Assembly (NCBI GenBank): GCA_934436435.1
Contig: CAKSAN010000003.1
Coordinates: forward strand, 124,001 to 188,000
From: an uncultured Acetatifactor sp.
GTDB lineage: Bacteria; Bacillota; Clostridia; Lachnospirales; Lachnospiraceae
Direction: 5' to 3'
Length of the DNA stretch: 64,000 nucleotides
The notes under the pieces are model-generated. The model worked only from the letters and a program-made list of their open reading frames with translations, made no database searches and was not told the origin of the DNA. Made by a program: the position numbers and the translations under genes. This document shows positions 8,377-16,228 of the stretch, one piece after another. The stretch's first letter is position 1, and the number at the start of each line of letters is the position of its first letter.

Positions 8377-9174
8377 ATGAAGATCGGATTTATCGGACTG
8401 GGAAATATGGCTACGGCCATGATTGGTGGCATGCTGCAAAAAGGCATTGCGGTTTCCGAAGACATCATTGGTTCTTCCAAAACGGAAGCAACAGCAGAAA
8501 AAGTTAAAACAAAATTTAATATTGTAACAACAACGAATAACAAAACCGTGGCGGAGCAGGCAGACATTCTGTTCCTGGCGGTAAAACCCATTTTCTTCCC
8601 GGAAGTCATCGCTCAGATCAAAGACGTCGTAGCGGAGGAAACCCTGATTGTCAGCATTGCCGCCGGAAGGACTCTGGAATATCTGAAGGATGCTTTCTGC
8701 AGACCGGAATTGAAACTGATCCGCTGTATGCCCAATACTCCGGCACTGGTGCTGGAGGGCTGTACCGGCGTCTGTGTGGGAGACAATGTCACGGAGGAAG
8801 ATACGGAACAGGTGCTGGCGCTGTTACGTTCTTTCGGCATTGCCAGTGTGGTACCGGAGCGTCTTATGGATGTGGTCGTAGGCGTCAGCGGAAGTTCCCC
8901 TGCTTATGTTTTTATGTTTATTGAAGCCATGGCAGATGAGGCGGTGGCGGCCGGAATGCCCAGAAAGCAGGCCTATGAATTTGCGGCGCAATCCGTTCTC
9001 GGAAGTGCCAAAATGGTACTGGAGACCGGTAAACATCCCGGTGAACTGAAAGACATGGTATGTTCTCCCGGAGGAACCACGATTCAGGCGGTCAAAGTAT
9101 TGGAAGAAAAAGGCATGCGGGCCGCGGTCATGGATGCCATGGACGCCTGCATTGAAAAGTCCAAAACGATGTAA
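8377..9174 (+). CDS. proC: Pyrroline-5-carboxylate reductase
   Basis: ProC catalyses the last step of proline synthesis, reducing 1-pyrroline-5-carboxylate with NAD(P)H in the cytoplasm. The N-terminal Rossmann motif is IGFIGLGNMATAMIGGM. The middle has FLAVKPIFF and RCMPNTPALV. The C-terminal helical dimerisation domain carries the family signature around DMVCSPGGTTIQAVKVLEE. The length of 265 residues is standard. ACAGGAGGACAAAAAT precedes the ATG. The preceding 113 bases contain a tandem AGCATTATATA repeat (about 8299-8320) that is AT-rich and could hold a promoter, although no clear -35/-10 pair stands out. Confidence 0.95.
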   Translation: MKIGFIGLGNMATAMIGGMLQKGIAVSEDIIGSSKTEATAEKVKTKFNIVTTTNNKTVAEQADILFLAVKPIFFPEVIAQIKDVVAEETLIVSIAAGRTLEYLKDAFCRPELKLIRCMPNTPALVLEGCTGVCVGDNVTEEDTEQVLALLRSFGIASVVPERLMDVVVGVSGSSPAYVFMFIEAMADEAVAAGMPRKQAYEFAAQSVLGSAKMVLETGKHPGELKDMVCSPGGTTIQAVKVLEEKGMRAAVMDAMDACIEKSKTM

Positions 9175-9196
9175 AACAGTGGGAAAATCCCAGAAC

Positions 9197-9225
9197 TTGA
9201 CAAAAATTTTGTCATCTGCTATGAT
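9197..9225 (+). promoter_or_regulatory. Consensus sigma-A promoter of the cell-wall hydrolase gene, overlapped by a palindrome
   Basis: TTGACA (9197-9202) and TATGAT (9220-9225) are spaced by 17 bases. The -35 box is embedded in a near-perfect palindrome (TGACAAAA-A-TTTTGTCA, 9198-9214) that could be a repressor site. Confidence 0.8.
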
Positions 9226-9364
9226 ATTCCGCGTAACAAATTTAACATTTATGTAACAAATCAGTGAAAATCTTAATAATATAAGCATATACTATTCACT
9301 GATGAAATCCACAGGTATACCACCCCGTCTGGGGAATCTTCCTGTGGGAAAGGCGTGTATCAAG

Positions 9365-10444
9365 ATGACAAAAAGCAGAAGAATGCTGGTTGTATGCGTA
9401 GGACTGCTCTGTTCTCTCTTCCTGAGCATGCAAATGAGCATGACCGCACAGGCGGGCAATACAAGGAACTATGTAAATGATTTGAACGGCGGTGTCGCAT
9501 CCATTCTGGATCCCGGTTCCAAGAACAGTACGGAGGTAATCAATGCCACGGTGGAGGCTTTGAACCTGACCTTCCCTTCCGAGGAGGAAATCAGTTCCGG
9601 ACTGGTCATGGCGAATGTGAGAGATGCCCTGAATGTACGAAGCGATGCCAGCGAGGATGCTTCCAAGGTCGGCAAGCTCTACAAGGACTGTGGAGGTACG
9701 ATTTTAGAGCGTAAGGACGGCTGGACGAAGATCCAGTCCGGTACACTGATCGGCTGGGCGAAGGACGAATATCTCTTATTCGGGGATGACGCCAAAGCAC
9801 TGGCCAACGATGTAGGCAGAATGATCGCACAGATCGATACGGAGACCCTCCGTGTGAGAACCGAAGCGGATCAGGAGGCCGGTGTCCTGGGGCTTCTTCC
9901 CAAGGGCGATATCGTAGATGTGGTAGACAACAGCAACCCCGAATGGGTCTGCATTGACTACGAAGGAGCAGACGGTTATGTGTCTGCCGAATATGTAACG
10001 CTGGATTTTCAGATCGACTCCGGTGAGACTCTGGAGGAGATCAAGGCAAGAGAAGCTGCAGAGCGTGAGGCAAAGCGCCACGTGAACTATGGCGAGTATA
10101 CCACCGATGCGGATACCACACAGCTGTTGGCTGCACTGATCCAGTGTGAGGCAGGCTGTGAAAGCTATGAAGGCCAGCTGGCAGTCGGCGCTGTTGTCAT
10201 GAACCGTGTACGAAGCGGAGCATATCCCAACAGCATCCATGGTGTTATTTATGCGTCCGGACAGTTTACACCGGCATTGAACGGTAAGGTAAATACTTTA
10301 TATGAATCCGGCAGGATCTCCGCAAGCTGTATCAAGGCAGCAGAGGAAGCAATCTCCGGTGTCTCCAATGTGGGAGATCTGACCCACTTCAGACGTAACA
10401 ACGGCCGTGACGGACTGGTCATCGGCAACCATGTATTCTACTAA
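9365..10444 (+). CDS. Secreted SH3-domain cell-wall hydrolase (SleB/CwlJ-like)
   Basis: This is an exported peptidoglycan hydrolase candidate. The first 30 residues are a signal peptide: SRR, then VVCVGLLCSLFLSM, and cleavage after AQA. Two bacterial SH3 domains follow at about 80-140 (ALNVRSDASEDASKVGKLY) and 155-220 (TLRVRTEADQEAGVLGLLP); these usually bind cell-wall peptides. After a charged helix, the last 110 residues match the SleB/Hydrolase_2 fold: LAALIQCEAGCESYEGQLAV with the likely catalytic Glu, and AVVMNRVRSGAYPNSI. ATG 9365 is preferred because an upstream ATG at 9302 would add 21 residues before the signal peptide and has no SD. It has its own promoter and terminator. Confidence 0.88.
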   Translation: MTKSRRMLVVCVGLLCSLFLSMQMSMTAQAGNTRNYVNDLNGGVASILDPGSKNSTEVINATVEALNLTFPSEEEISSGLVMANVRDALNVRSDASEDASKVGKLYKDCGGTILERKDGWTKIQSGTLIGWAKDEYLLFGDDAKALANDVGRMIAQIDTETLRVRTEADQEAGVLGLLPKGDIVDVVDNSNPEWVCIDYEGADGYVSAEYVTLDFQIDSGETLEEIKAREAAEREAKRHVNYGEYTTDADTTQLLAALIQCEAGCESYEGQLAVGAVVMNRVRSGAYPNSIHGVIYASGQFTPALNGKVNTLYESGRISASCIKAAEEAISGVSNVGDLTHFRRNNGRDGLVIGNHVFY

Positions 10445-10465
10445 AGCTGCGGCCATGTAAAAATG

Positions 10466-10522
10466 GAACGAAATACCTAAGTGAGAGTTTGCTCACACAG
10501 AGGGGTATTTCGTTCTTTTTTT
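10466..10522 (+). terminator. Rho-independent terminator of the hydrolase gene
   Basis: A 12-bp outer stem, GAACGAAATACC (10466-10477) with GGTATTTCGTTC (10504-10515), encloses an inner GTGAG/CTCAC stem. Seven T residues follow. Confidence 0.88.
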
Positions 10523-10576
10523 ATACAGGCATGGCGTTCCCGCACAATAGAATCTCATATCGTGCGGGAATAGCGG

Positions 10577-10605
10577 TTGTCACAGGAATCTATTTGTAGT
10601 ACACT
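10577..10605 (+). promoter_or_regulatory. Promoter of the nfeD-SPFH pair
   Basis: TTGTCA (10577-10582) and TACACT (10600-10605) are 17 bases apart, 32 bases before the nfeD start. Confidence 0.55.
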
Positions 10606-10637
10606 GGATACAACTACAAAACCAAAGGAGGGATTAC

Positions 10638-11117
10638 ATGAGTGAAATGGTAACCTTGTGGCTTGTGGTATTGATCGTATCTATCGGTGTGGAGGTCGCC
10701 ACTCTGGGGCTGACGAGCATCTGGTTCGCCGGAGGCGCCATCGTGGCAGTGATCGCCGCCGCGTTGCAGGCACCGATCTGGTTGCAGATTCTGTTATTTT
10801 TTGCAGTATCTCTGCTGCTGTTATTTTTCACCAGACCTATCGCTGTCAAATATTTCAACAAAGACCGCGTAAGGACCAATGTGGAAAGTTTGATCGGCAG
10901 ACAGGCGATCGTGACCAGTGAGATCGATAATCTGCAAGGCATCGGACAGGCAACGGTGGGCGGACAGGAATGGAGCGCCAGAACCGAAGAGGACGGACTG
11001 AACTTACAGCCCGGTACTGTGGTGGATATTGTGGCAGTCAGCGGTGTCAAGCTGATCGTGAAGGTGGATCCGCAGATGGCAAAAGTCACCGAATCCGTAG
11101 CTGAGTCACAGAATTAA
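10638..11117 (+). CDS. NfeD-family membrane protein
   Basis: This is a short-form NfeD protein of 159 residues. Two or three hydrophobic helices fill residues 5-75 (WLVVLIVSIGVEVATLGL, GAIVAVIAAALQAPIWLQIL, LLLFFTRPIAVKYF). A soluble OB-fold follows (ESLIGRQAIVTSEIDNLQG ... GQEWSARTEEDG ... VDIVAVSGVKLIVK). NfeD proteins are typically encoded beside an SPFH/stomatin partner and are thought to help organise membrane microdomains; that pairing is present here. AAAGGAGGG precedes the ATG. The 123-base gap to the next gene holds no terminator. Confidence 0.9.
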   Translation: MSEMVTLWLVVLIVSIGVEVATLGLTSIWFAGGAIVAVIAAALQAPIWLQILLFFAVSLLLLFFTRPIAVKYFNKDRVRTNVESLIGRQAIVTSEIDNLQGIGQATVGGQEWSARTEEDGLNLQPGTVVDIVAVSGVKLIVKVDPQMAKVTESVAESQN

Positions 11118-11240
11118 GAATCGTGTAGCAAGACAGATACATGAGGGAAAAGTGTGTACCGGGGCATAATAACACAGAAGGCAGACGGCACACAGTGCGC
11201 ACAGAGCGCAGCATGTAAACAGCATGCAGAAGGAGGAAAA

Positions 11241-12167
11241 ATGGGAGTAGTTTTAATCGTAGTAGTTATATTGATCTTATGGATCTTTGTATCCTGCATC
11301 AAGATCGTGCCGCAGGCACAGGCTTATGTTGTGGAGCGTCTGGGTGCTTATCAGGCCACCTGGAATGTAGGATTCAACCTGAAGATCCCGTTTATCGACA
11401 GGGTTGCCAGAAAAGTCAACTTAAAAGAGCAGGTAGCGGATTTCCCGCCCCAGCCTGTAATCACCAAGGATAACGTAACCATGCGGATCGATACCGTAGT
11501 CTTCTATCAGATCACGGATCCCAAGCTGTTCACCTACGGCGTAGAGAACCCCATGATGGCGATTGAGAATCTGACCGCCACCACCCTGCGTAACATCATC
11601 GGTGATCTGGAACTGGATCAGACCCTGACTTCCCGTGAGACCATCAACACCAAGATGCGTGCGGCACTGGATATTGCCACCGATCCCTGGGGTATCAAGG
11701 TGAACCGTGTAGAGTTGAAGAACATTATCCCTCCCGCAGAGATACAGAATGCCATGGAGAAGCAGATGAAGGCAGAGCGTGAGAGACGTGAGGCCGTTAC
11801 CCGTGCCGAAGGTGAGAAGAAAGCGAAGATCCTGGAAGCAGAAGGTGCGAAAGAGTCTGCAATCCTTCGTGCAGAGGCAGATAAGCAGGCAGCGATCCTT
11901 CGTGCGGAAGCTGAGAAGGAAAAGATGATCCGTGAGGCAGAAGGTGAAGCTGAGGCGATCCTTAAAGTGCAGCAGGCAAACGCCGATGGTATCAGGATGT
12001 TACGAGAAGCCGGCGCAGATGCCGCAGTACTGAAGTTAAAGAGTCTGGAAGCCTTCGAAAAGGTGGCAGACGGTCAGGCCACCACGATCCTGCTTCCCGC
12101 AGAATTGCAGGGCATTGCCAGTGTGGCAGAGACCTTCAAGGCAGCCGCAGGCAAAAAAGCGGAATAA
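11241..12167 (+). CDS. SPFH/stomatin-like (band 7) membrane protein
   Basis: A single N-terminal membrane helix (VVLIVVVILILWIFVSCI) anchors a band-7 domain: QAYVVERLGAYQATWNVGFN, PFIDRVARKVNLKEQ, then TMRIDTVVFYQITDP and LRNIIGDLELDQTLTSRE. An alanine/glutamate-rich coiled coil follows (REAVTRAEGEKKAKILEAEG, repeated AILRAEA units) and ends in a LPAELQGIAS-type tail. The order and length of 308 residues match QmcA/stomatin-like proteins that oligomerise in membrane rafts. ATG 11241 is chosen for the AAGGAGGAAAA site; the longer frame from 11154 has no SD. It is a housekeeping copy, different from the zinc-ribbon SPFH protein at 29702. A terminator follows. Confidence 0.92.
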   Translation: MGVVLIVVVILILWIFVSCIKIVPQAQAYVVERLGAYQATWNVGFNLKIPFIDRVARKVNLKEQVADFPPQPVITKDNVTMRIDTVVFYQITDPKLFTYGVENPMMAIENLTATTLRNIIGDLELDQTLTSRETINTKMRAALDIATDPWGIKVNRVELKNIIPPAEIQNAMEKQMKAERERREAVTRAEGEKKAKILEAEGAKESAILRAEADKQAAILRAEAEKEKMIREAEGEAEAILKVQQANADGIRMLREAGADAAVLKLKSLEAFEKVADGQATTILLPAELQGIASVAETFKAAAGKKAE

Positions 12168-12193
12168 GAAGCAAACATAAGGATACGCAAGAG

Positions 12194-12230
12194 AATCGGA
12201 TCTTTCCTGCGGGAAGGATCCGATTTTTTG
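12194..12230 (+). terminator. Rho-independent terminator of the nfeD-SPFH unit
   Basis: A 14-bp stem with one G-U pair (12194-12207 with 12212-12225) and a TGCG loop is followed by TTTTTT. Confidence 0.88.
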
Positions 12231-12288
12231 TGTGTACGAAGTATACAAATCGAGTAGGAACCAGCCAGCTCGATTGATTTCCGGCGGA

Positions 12289-12317
12289 TTGAATTGTCAG
12301 GACAGGTTGTGTATACT
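12289..12317 (+). promoter_or_regulatory. Promoter of the two-component operon
   Basis: TTGAAT (12289-12294) and TATACT (12312-12317) have a 17-base spacer and lie 23 bases before the kinase start. Confidence 0.55.
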
Positions 12318-12339
12318 GTTAGGAGAAGAGGAGAGAAGA

Positions 12340-14037
12340 ATGAAAAAGAAAGAGGAAGTCCGTTCTTTTAAAGACAATTTAAAAAGCCTGTTGCTGCGCC
12401 ATTCCTTTCGGCCGGCGCTGCAAATGGAGATCATATGCATCCTGTTGGTAGTGGTGATCGGTGGCTGGTGGGGAATCGCCAATAACCGAGAGACCAACAG
12501 CCATGTGTGTGAAGCTTTGGAACAGACCATAACAGTATACGGGGAACTGTTAGATCAGCTGGCGGCGGAAGACCATATTATCAATTCAGAGACTTCTCTG
12601 ACGAGACGTACCATTATTCTCAAAAGTCTGTATACCGCCAGTGCCCGGGCAGGATATGAAGCCAATATGTATATCCTTGACCCGGAGGGCAACATTCTGG
12701 TGAGCAGCAGAGAAACCGTATCGGATGAGGACAAAGTGCTGGTTCGCAACTGGAAGATCCTGGAACAGTTGAAAAACTATCCGGAACAGATACAGATAGA
12801 TGTCTCCCGGGGAAGCAACCGGACACTTCTTCTGGCAAAAGCGGTGATGGCGGATGACCGGATACAGGGAAGCATCGTGATACAGGTGGTGGGAAGTGTC
12901 TATGACAAACTTCTGGCGGCAAATGCAGGCAAAACGGTGATCGCCCAGAAGGATTATTGGGTGCTGGGCACTAACGGCTACCAGTTTGTTGATCCCATCG
13001 GAAGACTGGTCAGTACCATGCGTCAGGCACAGGGACTGAAATTTTTTGAAAAGGGCATTTATTATGTGAGACATCAGGAAGTGGGTGACGGCAATCTGGA
13101 GGTCTATACCTTTTTTGACTATACGGATACGGTCCGGGTGCTGGCCATGGTGCTTCTGACGGGAATCGTGGTGCTGGCCTTCCTGTTTTTTGCCGGTCTG
13201 TCCAATACGGAGAAAATGGCGGTAAAGGCCACCGAGGACATATCGACGCTGAATGAAGCCTTTTTGGCGGTAACAGAAGGAGACCTTAGGGCACATCTGG
13301 AGATCCACAGTAGCACGGAGTTCAAAAATATCGGCAGCGGATTCAACCAGATGATCCGGAGCCTGAACCGGCAAATGGAAGAGAACAGGGAACTGGCAGA
13401 GATCGTGGCGGAGGAACAGGTAAAACGCCTTGCCAGTCAGTTCAGCTCGCATTTCCTTTTCAACACACTGGACAATATCCGTTTTATCTGCCGAATCGCA
13501 CCTGAGATTGCCGAGAATATGGTGATCATGCTTTCGGAACTGCTGCGCTACAATACCGCGAATCCCAACGAGAGAGTGACGATAGCGGAAGATCTGGACT
13601 ATATTGAAAAATATTTTGAAATCTTCAAGATCCGCGTGGGAGACGGTTTTGACTATGAGATCTCGGTGGAGGAAGATATTAAGGAGTGCCTGATCCTGCG
13701 GCTTCTGGTGCAGCCCATCGTGGAGAATGCCATGAAATATGCGCAGGGTACCAGAGAACATATGAAAGTCAGTGTGAAGGCCTACCGCAGCGGAGAGGAT
13801 ATTTGTATTGAATGTAAGGACAATGGAGAAGGAATGTCTCCCGAGCTGTTGCAGAAGCTGCGGGAAAACCTGAAAAAACGGGAAAATGAAACGGCACATC
13901 TGGGATTATACAATGTGCACCGGAGATTGCAGCTGACCTACGGAGAAAAGTATGGGATTTATCTGGAAAACTGTGAGGGTCTGAAGGTCACGGTCACTTT
14001 TCCCGCACAGACGGAGGAACCCCTGGAGGAATACTGA
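12340..14037 (+). CDS. YesM-type sensor histidine kinase
   Basis: This is a membrane sensor kinase of the LytS/YesM class (His_kinase plus HATPase). TM1 lies near residues 28-47 (IICILLVVVIGGWWGI). An extracytoplasmic sensing region of about 215 residues follows, then TM2 near 264-285 (VLAMVLLTGIVVLAFLFF) and a HAMP segment. The phosphoacceptor block reads SSHFLFNTLDNIRF, with H371; the more usual sequence is PHFLYNTL. VQPIVENAMKYAQG is the N box, and D494-N495-G496 with GLYNVHRRLQLTYG completes the ATP lid. ATG 12340 follows AGGAGAAGAGGAG; the longer open frame upstream runs through the promoter. It is translationally coupled to the response regulator, with a one-base overlap (TGATG). Its neighbour, an ABC importer, is a likely target. 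Confidence 0.92.
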   Translation: MKKKEEVRSFKDNLKSLLLRHSFRPALQMEIICILLVVVIGGWWGIANNRETNSHVCEALEQTITVYGELLDQLAAEDHIINSETSLTRRTIILKSLYTASARAGYEANMYILDPEGNILVSSRETVSDEDKVLVRNWKILEQLKNYPEQIQIDVSRGSNRTLLLAKAVMADDRIQGSIVIQVVGSVYDKLLAANAGKTVIAQKDYWVLGTNGYQFVDPIGRLVSTMRQAQGLKFFEKGIYYVRHQEVGDGNLEVYTFFDYTDTVRVLAMVLLTGIVVLAFLFFAGLSNTEKMAVKATEDISTLNEAFLAVTEGDLRAHLEIHSSTEFKNIGSGFNQMIRSLNRQMEENRELAEIVAEEQVKRLASQFSSHFLFNTLDNIRFICRIAPEIAENMVIMLSELLRYNTANPNERVTIAEDLDYIEKYFEIFKIRVGDGFDYEISVEEDIKECLILRLLVQPIVENAMKYAQGTREHMKVSVKAYRSGEDICIECKDNGEGMSPELLQKLRENLKKRENETAHLGLYNVHRRLQLTYGEKYGIYLENCEGLKVTVTFPAQTEEPLEEY

Positions 14038-14801
14038 TGGAGAAACTTAGAATCGTAGTAGTGGAAGATGAATATTATGTCCGTAAGGGCATCATACAGT
14101 CTTTTGACTGGGAGAAGGTGGACTGTGAGATCGTAGGGGAGGCTGCAAACGGGAAAGCAGGGATCGAAGTGGTGGAAGAGACCAAGCCGGATCTGGTCAT
14201 CGTGGATGTGGAAATGCCGGTGATGGATGGACTGGAGATGGTGAGGCATCTGAAAAGCAGAAAATGCATGGCGGAATTTGTGTTTCTGACGGCGCATCAG
14301 CAGTTTACATATATTCACAGCGCTCTGAAGCTGGAAGCGGTAGACTATCTGCTGAAACCCTTCCGGTTCGAGGATCTGGAAGAGTGCATCCGCAAGGTAA
14401 GACTGAAGGTACATAAGGCGGATACCCCGCTGGAGGAACAGATCCTCTTCAGCAAGGAATTGCAGGTCAAGAACAGTTACATCAAAAACGCTGTCACTTA
14501 TGTGCGGAAACATTACGCAGAGGAGATTTCCAGTGTAATGGTGGCAGAGGAACTGGACATCAATCCGGCCTATTTCTGTCGGCTGTTCAAAAAGGAGACC
14601 GGATATACCTTCGGACAATACCTGACGAACTACCGGATCCATGTGGCGGAGGGGCTTCTCAATAATTTTGACCTGCGGATCAATGAAGTGGCGGAACAGG
14701 TGGGAATCCCTGACAGCAACTATTTTTCCCAGATTTTCAAGAAAAACATAGGAATGACGCCCAAGGAATATCAGGATACCAGAGGAATGTCAAAAATTTA
14801 A
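14037..14801 (+). CDS. YesN-type response regulator with AraC DNA-binding domain
   Basis: The receiver domain covers residues 1-120, with the acidic pocket E10-D11, phosphoacceptor D57 in VIVDVEMPVMDG, T85 and K107 in LLKPF. A linker leads to a C-terminal AraC/XylS double helix-turn-helix (VAEELDINPAYFCRLFKKET, then INEVAEQVGIPDSNYFSQIF). It is expected to be phosphorylated by the kinase encoded immediately upstream and to activate transcription. The following gene begins 97 bases downstream with its own promoter and encodes a solute-binding lipoprotein, so sugar or other nutrient uptake is the likely output. At 254 residues it is complete. Confidence 0.93.
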   Translation: MEKLRIVVVEDEYYVRKGIIQSFDWEKVDCEIVGEAANGKAGIEVVEETKPDLVIVDVEMPVMDGLEMVRHLKSRKCMAEFVFLTAHQQFTYIHSALKLEAVDYLLKPFRFEDLEECIRKVRLKVHKADTPLEEQILFSKELQVKNSYIKNAVTYVRKHYAEEISSVMVAEELDINPAYFCRLFKKETGYTFGQYLTNYRIHVAEGLLNNFDLRINEVAEQVGIPDSNYFSQIFKKNIGMTPKEYQDTRGMSKI

Positions 14802-14823
14802 AGAGAAAAGTCAAAAACCTCTA

Positions 14824-14852
14824 TTAGAAAACCGAAACCTTCCGGATATAAT
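14824..14852 (+). promoter_or_regulatory. Promoter of the ABC importer operon
   Basis: A perfect -10 TATAAT (14847-14852) lies 17 bases after a weak -35 TTAGAA (14824-14829). A weak -35 with a good -10 suits activation by the AraC-type regulator encoded just upstream. Confidence 0.5.
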
Positions 14853-14898
14853 GAATCTATCAGCAAACAAAAAAACTGATGAAAAGGGAGGTTAACTT

Positions 14899-16140
14899 AT
14901 GAAAGCAAAAAAATGGATCAGTCTGATAATGGCAGGAACCATGGCAATGTCCTTGGCAGGATGTGGTTCACAGGAAGCACCCGCATCCGCAGAGACCACA
15001 GGAACCGTACAGGCAAGCAGTGAGCAGCCCCAAGCATCCACAGAGGCAGCTGAGACAACAGATGATGATATGACACTGGATGAGTTGATCGCAGCCGCAC
15101 AGGCGGAGGCCAGCGCAGCCGACGCAGGAACCTTCATGGTATATGCACCCACCAGCCGTATTGAGAAAGCATTGAATGCTTTTGCCGAAGAGTACGGTAT
15201 TCAGGGTGAGTATTACAACGAGAGCGGCCAGGATCTGTACACCAAGCTTACCACCGAGCTGGAAGCTGGAGTGAAAGATACCGCAGATGTAGCTCTGTTA
15301 CAGGATTCCTACCTGTTCCAGACACAGTTACAGAACTATGATTATATTACCAATTATGTTCCGCCTTATCTGAAAGACGATATCTATGCAGATGATCAGG
15401 AACCGTTGGTATGCTATTACTACAACAAGCTGTTTATCTTCAACAACACGGACGGAATGACCGGTATCACCAATGTATGGGAATTGGCAGATCCTGCCAA
15501 TGCCGGCAAGACCTTTATGAAAGACATCAGTAAGGAATCCGTCAACAAGAACTTCCTGGCAATGCTTACTGAGCAGGAATGGGCAGATAAGTTGGCAGCA
15601 GCTTACAAGGATTACTATGGCAAGGACATCGAGCTGGATGAGGATTGTGCCAATGCCGGTTACCAGTATATCAAGAATCTGCTGGCAAATGTAACCTTCG
15701 GATCCGGTGACGGCGACATCGCCACCGAATTGGCAAACGGCAAGGGCGGCAACGTTGGACTGTTTGTATATTCCAAGCTTCGTGATGACAGTGTAACACA
15801 GGAAAATCTGACCGTAGCCGCATATCAGGATACACAGCCCGAAGGCTTCTCCGGATTTATGTATCCCATGTATTTACAGATGATCAGCAGCACAGATCGT
15901 CCTTATACAGCAAAACTGTTCATCTATTTCCTGATGACGGAAAAGGGATTTACTTCTGCATTCCAGACCAAGGCAGCAGATATCGGAACATATTCTGCCA
16001 ACAGCACCATTGCTTCTCTGGAAGGTGACAAGGATCTGTCTTTCTGGAAGGATTGCCTGGTATGTGAAGATCCTCAGTATCTGCAGGAGGCATATGCATC
16101 CGGTATCCTTGACTTTATCACTTATTGCACCAACAAATAA
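14899..16140 (+). CDS. ABC transporter substrate-binding lipoprotein
   Basis: This is an extracellular solute-binding protein of 413 residues. A lipoprotein signal peptide ends in the lipobox LAGC with Cys22, followed by a Ser/Ala/Thr-rich linker. The mature domain starts near TFMVYAPTSRIEKALNAFAE and has LTTELEAGVKDTADVALLQD, typical of the iron(III)/thiamine/polyamine-type binding proteins that partner fused permeases. The substrate cannot be decided; a metal chelate, organophosphonate or small metabolite is possible. AAAAGGGAGG precedes the ATG. The two-component genes upstream and the permease and ATPase downstream form one functional unit. An attenuator-like hairpin after the stop would make this the most abundant product. 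Confidence 0.85.
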   Translation: MKAKKWISLIMAGTMAMSLAGCGSQEAPASAETTGTVQASSEQPQASTEAAETTDDDMTLDELIAAAQAEASAADAGTFMVYAPTSRIEKALNAFAEEYGIQGEYYNESGQDLYTKLTTELEAGVKDTADVALLQDSYLFQTQLQNYDYITNYVPPYLKDDIYADDQEPLVCYYYNKLFIFNNTDGMTGITNVWELADPANAGKTFMKDISKESVNKNFLAMLTEQEWADKLAAAYKDYYGKDIELDEDCANAGYQYIKNLLANVTFGSGDGDIATELANGKGGNVGLFVYSKLRDDSVTQENLTVAAYQDTQPEGFSGFMYPMYLQMISSTDRPYTAKLFIYFLMTEKGFTSAFQTKAADIGTYSANSTIASLEGDKDLSFWKDCLVCEDPQYLQEAYASGILDFITYCTNK

Positions 16141-16160
16141 GACTTTGCAGAAATGACAGG

Positions 16161-16212
16161 GAGCACTGTAAAAGACGATGCGATTTTGCAGTGCTCTATT
16201 TTTATCTTTTTT
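16161..16212 (+). terminator. Partial terminator/attenuator between binding protein and permease
   Basis: GAGCACTG (16161-16168) pairs with CAGTGCTC (16189-16196), with further A/T pairs inside. The interrupted T-rich tract TATTTTTATCTTTTTT follows. The permease ATG lies only 17 bases after it, so read-through must occur. Confidence 0.65.
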
Positions 16213-16228
16213 GCGGAAGGGAGAAGAC

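Noticed and set aside
11154..11240. Longer N-terminus for the stomatin-like protein
   Set aside because: The added 29 residues are Cys/Gln-rich and lack a ribosome site, whereas ATG 11241 follows AAGGAGG and begins directly with the membrane helix.
12586..13899. Long open frame of 437 codons on the - strand
   Set aside because: It is opposite the histidine kinase gene with no promoter or ribosome site and an implausible composition.
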